Shown here one piece after another: positions 58,704 through 64,000 of a stretch of 64,000 nt of DNA; the first letter of the stretch is position 1; each line of letters opens with the position of its first letter. The notes below the pieces were generated by a model. The model saw nothing but the letters and a program-made list of their open reading frames with translations. It made no database searches and was not told the DNA's origin. The position numbers and the translations under genes were made by a program. The stretch comes from Stutzerimonas azotifigens (GTDB taxonomy: Bacteria; Pseudomonadota; Gammaproteobacteria; Pseudomonadales; Pseudomonadaceae), in assembly GCF_013522725.1 (NCBI RefSeq), contig NZ_JAAMRF010000008.1:1-64000 (forward strand), given 5' to 3'.

Positions 58704-59425
58704 GCCGGATGGGCGGCCGCATGCGCAGGCGGCAGGCGCAGGGCTTCACCCTGCTCGAGCTGTTGATCGCCATCGCACTGTTCGCCCTGCTCGGGCTGGC
58801 CACCTACCGGATGCTCGAGTCGGTGCTGCGCAGCGACGAAGCCACGCGTATTCAGGAGCAGCGGTTGCGGGAATTGAACCGCGCGGTATGGAGTTTCGAG
58901 CGGGACCTGCAGCAGGTCTCGCCCAGGCCGATCCGCGACGGTTACGGCGATGAGCGCAGCGCCTTCGTCGGCCAGCAGGGCGCCGAGGACGGACAGGTGA
59001 TCGTCGAGCTGACCCGCAGCGGTTGGCGCAACCCCACCGGGCTGCGGCGCTCCAACCTGCAGCGGGTGCGCTGGCGGCTCAACGAGAAGACCCTCGAGCG
59101 CGTCTACTGGGTCGTCCTCGACCGCGATCTCGAGAGCGAGCCACGGGTGCAGCGCGTGCTCGAAGGCATCGATGAGATGCGCCTGCGCTACCTGGACGAG
59201 CAGGGCGGCTGGCGCGACGAGTGGCCGCCGTTCGACTTCAATCGCGGTAGCCCGCAAACCTCTGCCGAGCGCCTGCCGGTGGCCGTCGAGCTGAGTTTCG
59301 TGCATCCGCGCTACGGCGCCATCACCCGACTGTTGCGCCTCCCCGACCCGCAGAGCGCGGGAACCCAGGTGCCGTTGCCGGATGCTGGCGGCGTGCCCGC
59401 GCCGCAGCTGGAGCTGACCGAATGA
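58700..59425 (+). CDS. gspJ: Type II secretion minor pseudopilin GspJ
   Basis: A 241-residue minor pseudopilin; cleavage site QG-FTLLELLIAI. Start ATG 58700 overlaps the gspI stop. Pairs with GspI and GspK at the pseudopilus tip. Confidence 0.92.
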   Translation: MSRMGGRMRRRQAQGFTLLELLIAIALFALLGLATYRMLESVLRSDEATRIQEQRLRELNRAVWSFERDLQQVSPRPIRDGYGDERSAFVGQQGAEDGQVIVELTRSGWRNPTGLRRSNLQRVRWRLNEKTLERVYWVVLDRDLESEPRVQRVLEGIDEMRLRYLDEQGGWRDEWPPFDFNRGSPQTSAERLPVAVELSFVHPRYGAITRLLRLPDPQSAGTQVPLPDAGGVPAPQLELTE

Positions 59426-60405
59426 AGCGCGAGCGCGGCGTCGCCCTGATCACCGTGCTGCTGGTGGTGGCCATCGTCACCGTGGTCAGCGCCGGGCTGA
59501 TCGCCCGCCAGCAGCTGAGCATTCGCGCGATCAGCAACCAGGTACAGGCGCGCCAGGCCTTCCAGTACGCCCTCGGCGGCGAGACGCTGGCCAAGGCGAT
59601 CCTGCGGCGTGACATCCAGGACGCCGACCCGGGCGACCCCGGTGCGGCGGTCGATCACATGCTGGAAGCCTGGGCGCGCCCGCTGCCGGCGTTTCCCATC
59701 GACGAAGGCGAGATCCGGGTTCGCATCGAAGACCTCGGCGCGCGCTTCAACCTCAACAGCCTGGTGCTCAACGAGCAGCCCGACGCGGCCGCGCTGGCTC
59801 AGTTTCGCCGGCTCCTGCTGCGGCTGCAGATCAGCGAGCCCTATCCGGAGCGGCTGATCGACTGGCTCGACCGCGATCAGGAGACGAGCGGCGAGCTGGG
59901 CGCCGAGGACGGTGCCTACCAATTGCTCGACCCGCCTTACCGCACGGCCGGACGGCGTCTGTACGACCTCTCGGAGCTGCGCCTGCTGCTGGGCATGAGG
60001 GAGGAGGACTTCCAGCGCCTGGCGCCCTATGTCACGGCGGCGCTGCAGCCCGAGACGGGACTGAACGTCAATACCGCCAGCGCCATGGTGATATCCAGCC
60101 TTTCCGACAGTCTCAGTCTGAGCGCGGCCGAGGCGGCCGTCGAAGTCACCCGCAACGCCGGCGGCTTCAAGGATGTGGCCGCGTTTCTCGCCCAGCCGGC
60201 GATGTCGGGTACCCAGCTTCAGGGCACCCGGCTCGCGGTTGGCAGTCAACTCTTCCAGGCGACCAGCGAAGTACGCGTGGGCGACCGTCGTCTGTCGCTG
60301 GTCAGCGTACTGCAACGCGAGGAGGACGGCTCGGTGCAGGTGCTTTACCGTAACCTGGGCCAGCCGTTGCGCCTGCCTTCCCAATCCGACGATGGAGACC
60401 GATAG
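59422..60405 (+). CDS. gspK: Type II secretion minor pseudopilin GspK
   Basis: A 327-residue large minor pseudopilin, lacking the canonical Glu5 but with the GVALITVLLVVAIVTVVSAGLIARQQLS helix. Contains the helix-hairpin-helix-like segment LNVNTASAMVISSLSDSLSLSAAEA. Caps the pseudopilus. Overlaps gspJ by 4 bases. Confidence 0.93.
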   Translation: MKRERGVALITVLLVVAIVTVVSAGLIARQQLSIRAISNQVQARQAFQYALGGETLAKAILRRDIQDADPGDPGAAVDHMLEAWARPLPAFPIDEGEIRVRIEDLGARFNLNSLVLNEQPDAAALAQFRRLLLRLQISEPYPERLIDWLDRDQETSGELGAEDGAYQLLDPPYRTAGRRLYDLSELRLLLGMREEDFQRLAPYVTAALQPETGLNVNTASAMVISSLSDSLSLSAAEAAVEVTRNAGGFKDVAAFLAQPAMSGTQLQGTRLAVGSQLFQATSEVRVGDRRLSLVSVLQREEDGSVQVLYRNLGQPLRLPSQSDDGDR

Positions 60406-60408
60406 CCG

Positions 60409-61542
60409 ATGGATTGCCTGTTCCTGCCCGCCGAGAGCGGTGCCCGGCTGACCGAAGAGAGTTCGGCCTATTGGTTGCCGGGGACTGGCGCTGGGGCCTG
60501 GCTGAGCCTGGCCGAATGCGCCGAAGCCATTCGCGGTCCGGTGGCCCTGATATTGCCGGCCGAGGTCTGCAGCTTTTTCGCTGTCAGCCTGCCGACGCGC
60601 AAGGCGCGCTGGGTCAACCAGGCGCTGGCGTATGCCGTCGAGGAGCTGCTCGCCGAAAATGTCGATGACCTGCACCTGACCCACGGCGACGTGCTCGAAG
60701 ACGGCCGCCACCGGGTCATCGCCGTCAACCGCGGGCTGCTCGCCGGCTGGTACGAGGACCTGCAAGCGCTCGGCCTGGCGATCGGCGCGATCCACGTCGA
60801 TGCCGACCTGCTGCCACGTGACGGCGCACAGCTGCTGTTCATCGGTGAGCGCGGTTTGCTGGGCGGCAGCCCCGAGCCGCGTCTCGCCTTCGCCAGCGAA
60901 CACTGGCCGATGCTCGCCGGCCAGTGCCCTTCGCCGCGCCATGCCCAGGGCACCGATGCGCAGGCGCCGCTCGACGTCGATGACTACCAGCAGATCGACG
61001 ATCCCTATCGGCTGCTTGCCGACGGGCGCGCCGAGGCGGTCGACCTGGCCCAGGGCGACTTCGCCGCGCGTACCACCACCACCGGTATCGGCCACTGGAA
61101 GCCCCTGTTCGCCGCCCTCGCGCTGGTGCTGCTGGTGCAGCTGGTCTTCAATTTCGGCCAGGCGTGGTACCTGCAGCGCCAGGGCGACGCCTATGCCGAG
61201 GCCAGTCGCGCGCTGTACCGCGAGCTGTTCCCCGAGGACACCCGGATCGTCAATCTACGCGCGCAGTTCACTGATCGGATCGGCCAGCAAGCCGGGCCCA
61301 GTGCCGGCTTCATGGCCTTGCTCAGCGATGCCGCACAGGCGGTAACCGAGGCTTCGGTGACCGTCGGCCAGCTCGATTACAACGAGGACCGCGGCGACCT
61401 GTCGATGCAGGTGCGCGCCAACGATTTCCCGGCGCTCGAGCAGCTGCGCCAGCGCCTGGGCGAGATTGGCCAGTCGGTCCAGCTGGGGTCGGCCAGTCGC
61501 GAAGGCGACGGCGTCACGGCGCGCGTGGTGATAGGAGGATGA
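60409..61542 (+). CDS. gspL: Type II secretion protein GspL
   Basis: A 377-residue inner-membrane protein: an actin-like cytoplasmic domain (residues 1-235) that binds GspE, one helix (about 235-255, PLFAALALVLLVQLVFNFG), and a periplasmic ferredoxin-like domain. The stop overlaps the ATG at 61539. Confidence 0.92.
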   Translation: MDCLFLPAESGARLTEESSAYWLPGTGAGAWLSLAECAEAIRGPVALILPAEVCSFFAVSLPTRKARWVNQALAYAVEELLAENVDDLHLTHGDVLEDGRHRVIAVNRGLLAGWYEDLQALGLAIGAIHVDADLLPRDGAQLLFIGERGLLGGSPEPRLAFASEHWPMLAGQCPSPRHAQGTDAQAPLDVDDYQQIDDPYRLLADGRAEAVDLAQGDFAARTTTTGIGHWKPLFAALALVLLVQLVFNFGQAWYLQRQGDAYAEASRALYRELFPEDTRIVNLRAQFTDRIGQQAGPSAGFMALLSDAAQAVTEASVTVGQLDYNEDRGDLSMQVRANDFPALEQLRQRLGEIGQSVQLGSASREGDGVTARVVIGG

Positions 61543-61544
61543 GC

Positions 61545-62051
61545 ATGAAAAACGCATTGAGCGCACGCCTGGCCGGGTCGCCGCTGTGGGCACGCTGGCA
61601 GCGCCTGGCCCCTCGCGAGCAAACCTCGCTGGCGCTGCTCGGCAGTTTTCTTCTGGCGGTAATTCTCTACCTGGCGCTGTGGCAGCCGGCCCAGCGCAGC
61701 GTGCACGACGCTCGCGCCTATTTCGAGCAGCAGCGCGAGCTGTATGGCTTCATCGAGCAGAACACCGAACTGGCCAGGCAGATGTCCCGGGTCAACCGTG
61801 TCGAATTGGCGCCCGAACAGCTGCAAGGCCTGGTGACCCAGTCGGCGCAGCAGCACGGCCTGGTGATCGCCAGCTTCGACAGCAGCAGCGATGGCGGCCT
61901 GCTGGTCTCGCTACCGGCGACGTCCTACGGGATATTGTTGCGCTGGCTCGATGAGCTGCAGGGCCAGGGCGTGACCTTGGCTGAGGTCAGCCTCAACCGC
62001 GCTGGCGAAGGTCAGGTCGATGCGCGCTTGAGTCTTCGCGCCGGCAGTTGA
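61545..62051 (+). CDS. gspM: Type II secretion protein GspM
   Basis: A 168-residue protein with one N-terminal helix (ALLGSFLLAVILYLALW) and a periplasmic domain that pairs with GspL. ATG 61545 is preferred because AGGAGG (61533-61538) is 6 bases upstream; ATG 61539 is adjacent to the same site. Last gene of the operon: no gspN follows. Confidence 0.9.
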   Translation: MKNALSARLAGSPLWARWQRLAPREQTSLALLGSFLLAVILYLALWQPAQRSVHDARAYFEQQRELYGFIEQNTELARQMSRVNRVELAPEQLQGLVTQSAQQHGLVIASFDSSSDGGLLVSLPATSYGILLRWLDELQGQGVTLAEVSLNRAGEGQVDARLSLRAGS

Positions 62052-62106
62052 GGGTGTTCCGAGGCGCGGGCCCCGCGGAGCGGCCCTCGCGACTCATGGG
62101 GGCAGC

Positions 62107-63504
62107 TCAGCTGTTGAACTGGCCGGCCAGCTCGCGCAACGCCGCTTCGGCTTCCAGCACTTTGTCGACGGCCTTGTCGGCCGCTTCGCGGGTCAGCCCG
62201 AGGCGGTCGTAGAGGTCCTGGGGGATTTCGGCGCGCGGGTCGGAACCGATGCCGCGGTCGCGCAGCAGGCGCACGGCCAGGCACACGAGGTTGGCATAGG
62301 CGGCATGATCGCCCTGGTAATCCGGATCATGCTGGAAGCGCAGGGCTACGGTGAGCTCTTCGGGCATGTCCCAGTAACGCATCAGCCAGGCGCCGATCTG
62401 CTCGCGGGTGATCCCCAGCAGGTGCTGCTCGATATGGCTGTGGCTCAGATGCGGGTTGACTTCCAGATGCCGGCAGATCAGCGAGAAATGCGGCGGAAAC
62501 ACGTGTGCCAGCACCAGATAGCCGAAGTTGTGCAGCAGGCCAGCGAGGTAGGTCAGCCCGCCCTCGGGGCGCTGCACCCGGGGAATGGCGCGGGTCAGCC
62601 CCTCGATCACCGCGGCGGTGTAGATCGACTGCTGCCAATAGGGCGTCGACTGCTGCGGCTTGTCCGCCGGAAGGCTCAGGGTCTTGCCCAGGGCCAGGCC
62701 GAGGGCCAGGTTGATCACCAGGTCGAAGCCGAGCACCCGTACGATCGCGTCTTCCACCGAGCGGATCCTGCCGGGTGCGGCGTAATAGGGCGAGGCGGCC
62801 CAGCTGACCACCTGGGCGGCCAGCGCCGGGTCGGTCTCGACCACGCCGGTGATGTCCTCGACGCTGGCGTTGGGGTCCACGCGCAGCTTGATGATGCGCT
62901 GCGCAGTGGACGGCAGCGGAGGAATCTCGATGGTCTCTTCCAGGCGCTGTTGGATGCGCCGCGCGGTGAAGGCCTGTACCGCCTGGGTGATCTCGGCGCG
63001 GTCGTCATCGGGGCGATTGAGGTTCGGCCGGATCTCGCTCAGCGGCACCGCGAAGCGGCCCGCGCTGCCCTTGGTCACCAGTTGCTTGAACGACTCACCG
63101 TCGAATTCGAGCAACATGCCCGGTTGGCCGGACTCGATCAGCAGGCGAGAGCGCTGCAGCAGCACTTCTTCGTAGAGGCAGGGCGAGCTGGTCAGCGGCG
63201 GGAGGCCCGGCAACACGCCGAGGTTGTGCTTGCCGAGCATGCGCTCGAGGCGCTCGGGCTTGACGGCGATGAGCTGGCGGCCGGTGAGTTCGGTCAGGCG
63301 CGTCAGGTCGAGCAGGTGATCCTGCGGATAGAGCACCAGCAACGCACCGACCGCATCGTCCAGCAGTACAGCTTGTACCCGCTGCGCGGCGGGTATTCCC
63401 GGCTCTTCCCGGCGGACCTGATATTGCAGGCCTAGCTTTTCCAGCAGCTGTGCGATCAGCGGCGGCGTTTCCGGGTTCAAGGCGGTTTCGTAAGCTGTAT
63501 TCAT
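62107..63504 (-). CDS. YbaK-like/HDOD two-domain protein
   Basis: A 465-residue protein. The N-terminal part (residues about 10-150) resembles a YbaK/prolyl-tRNA deacylase-like domain (PPLIAQLLEKLGLQYQV ... VQAVLLDDAVGALLVLYPQDHLLDLTRL). The C-terminal HDOD domain (about residues 195-400) carries IPPLPSTAQRIIKLRVDPNASVEDITGVVETDPALAAQVVSWA and GLLHNFGYLVLAHVFP. HDOD proteins take part in signalling; the function is not known. ATG 63504. Confidence 0.82.
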   Translation of the reverse strand: MNTAYETALNPETPPLIAQLLEKLGLQYQVRREEPGIPAAQRVQAVLLDDAVGALLVLYPQDHLLDLTRLTELTGRQLIAVKPERLERMLGKHNLGVLPGLPPLTSSPCLYEEVLLQRSRLLIESGQPGMLLEFDGESFKQLVTKGSAGRFAVPLSEIRPNLNRPDDDRAEITQAVQAFTARRIQQRLEETIEIPPLPSTAQRIIKLRVDPNASVEDITGVVETDPALAAQVVSWAASPYYAAPGRIRSVEDAIVRVLGFDLVINLALGLALGKTLSLPADKPQQSTPYWQQSIYTAAVIEGLTRAIPRVQRPEGGLTYLAGLLHNFGYLVLAHVFPPHFSLICRHLEVNPHLSHSHIEQHLLGITREQIGAWLMRYWDMPEELTVALRFQHDPDYQGDHAAYANLVCLAVRLLRDRGIGSDPRAEIPQDLYDRLGLTREAADKAVDKVLEAEAALRELAGQFNS

Positions 63505-63581
63505 TAGCGGGATCCGACGTCTAGACTCTGCCGCAGTATAGCCATAGCTGTAGAAGGGTGATGCAAGCGACCGACGGAGCG

Positions 63582-64000
63582 TCAGACTTGCCCGTATTGC
63601 TGTCCATGACGCAGCCACCGCTCTAGCAAGGGGCTTACGTGCCCCGGCCACTGTGCCAGCAGCGTTTGTGCGGCATCGCGCACTGCGGGCAAAAGATCGG
63701 CGTCGCGCATCAGGTCCGCCACTTTGAACTGCAACAGGCCGGTCTGACGGGTACCGAGCATTTCGCCGGGGCCGCGCAATTCCAGGTCCTTCTCGGCGAT
63801 GACGAAGCCGTCGCAGGTCTCGCGCATGATCGCCAGACGCTCGCGGCCCAGCTGCGACAGCGGCGGATGGTAGAGCAGCACGCAGTGGCTCGCCGCGCTG
63901 CCACGGCCGACCCGGCCGCGCAGCTGGTGCAGCTGCGCCAGCCCCAGGCGCTCGGGGTTCTCGATGATCATCAGGCTGGCGTTGGGCACGTCCACGCCGA
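63582..64000 (-). CDS. recG: ATP-dependent DNA helicase RecG, C-terminal part (runs off the window)
   Basis: The last 139 codons or so of RecG: VDVPNASLMIIENPERLGLAQLHQLRGRVGRGSAASHCVLLY includes helicase motifs V and VI (QLRGRVGRG), followed by the RecG C-terminal domain LELRGPGEMLGTRQTGLLQFKVADLMRD. The frame is open to the edge of the window. It resolves stalled forks and recombination intermediates. Confidence 0.95.
   Translation of the reverse strand, partial: GVDVPNASLMIIENPERLGLAQLHQLRGRVGRGSAASHCVLLYHPPLSQLGRERLAIMRETCDGFVIAEKDLELRGPGEMLGTRQTGLLQFKVADLMRDADLLPAVRDAAQTLLAQWPGHVSPLLERWLRHGQQYGQV

Noticed and set aside
59311..61095. 594-codon minus-strand frame opposite gspJ-L
   Set aside because: Shadow of the overlapping gsp genes; no domain, and the plus-strand genes are tightly coupled and well supported.

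Overview
The window is high-GC gammaproteobacterial DNA that reads as a Pseudomonas (sensu lato) chromosome, probably of the P. stutzeri/Stutzerimonas type. The genus call is inferred from remembered gene order, not from a search. The supporting blocks are carbonic anhydrase-SulP-coxBA-ctaG-coxC-SURF1-ctaA-ctaB-SCO1 (the PA0102-PA0114 order), thrB-DUF2782-polA beside znuA/zur-znuCB, an ErsA-type sRNA behind polA, an Xcp-type secretion operon, and REP elements built on a GTGGGAGCGGTC core. No rRNA, tRNA or CRISPR array was seen.

Layout. 1-958: the right end of an IS3-family element abuts a radical SAM gene that has lost its N-terminus. 1101-12857: carbonic anhydrase and SulP transporter, then a complete aa3-type cytochrome c oxidase locus with copper and heme A assembly genes. 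12876-18969: a Fur-boxed heme-uptake locus (phuR divergent from phuSTUV). 19035-21549: metNIQ methionine importer. 21879-25922: catalase KatE and two aldo/keto reductases.

26174-30755 is the most unusual stretch. An M48/YgjP-type metallopeptidase gene is split in two. Between its halves lie a decayed IS3 transposase and a compact SigF/NrsF-bufferin module: ECF sigma factor, NrsF-type anti-sigma, precursor peptide with four cysteines, MNIO enzyme, DUF2063 partner and DoxX. The two divergent transcription units each carry an exact GTAACC-N16-CGAA motif. By the known biology of this family it should make a copper-binding modified peptide in response to metal stress.

30808-38659: a catabolic cluster of unknown substrate (class II aldolase, class III aminotransferase, MocR regulator, polar amino acid-type ABC importer, SDR dehydrogenase), followed by a TauE/SafE permease. 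39488-42709: zinc uptake (zur-znuC-znuB divergent from znuA) with histidine-rich stretches in ZnuA and ZnuC. 42719-46987: homoserine kinase, DUF2782, DNA polymerase I and ErsA-like sRNA. 47074-50391: a large DUF4105 protein with three tandem DUF2388 paralogues and a DUF1127 protein. 50610-53511: proton-translocating transhydrogenase. 54092-62051: type II secretion genes gspE-M, with a REP cluster between gspE and gspF and no gspC/gspD. 62107-64000: a YbaK-like/HDOD protein and the C-terminal part of recG.
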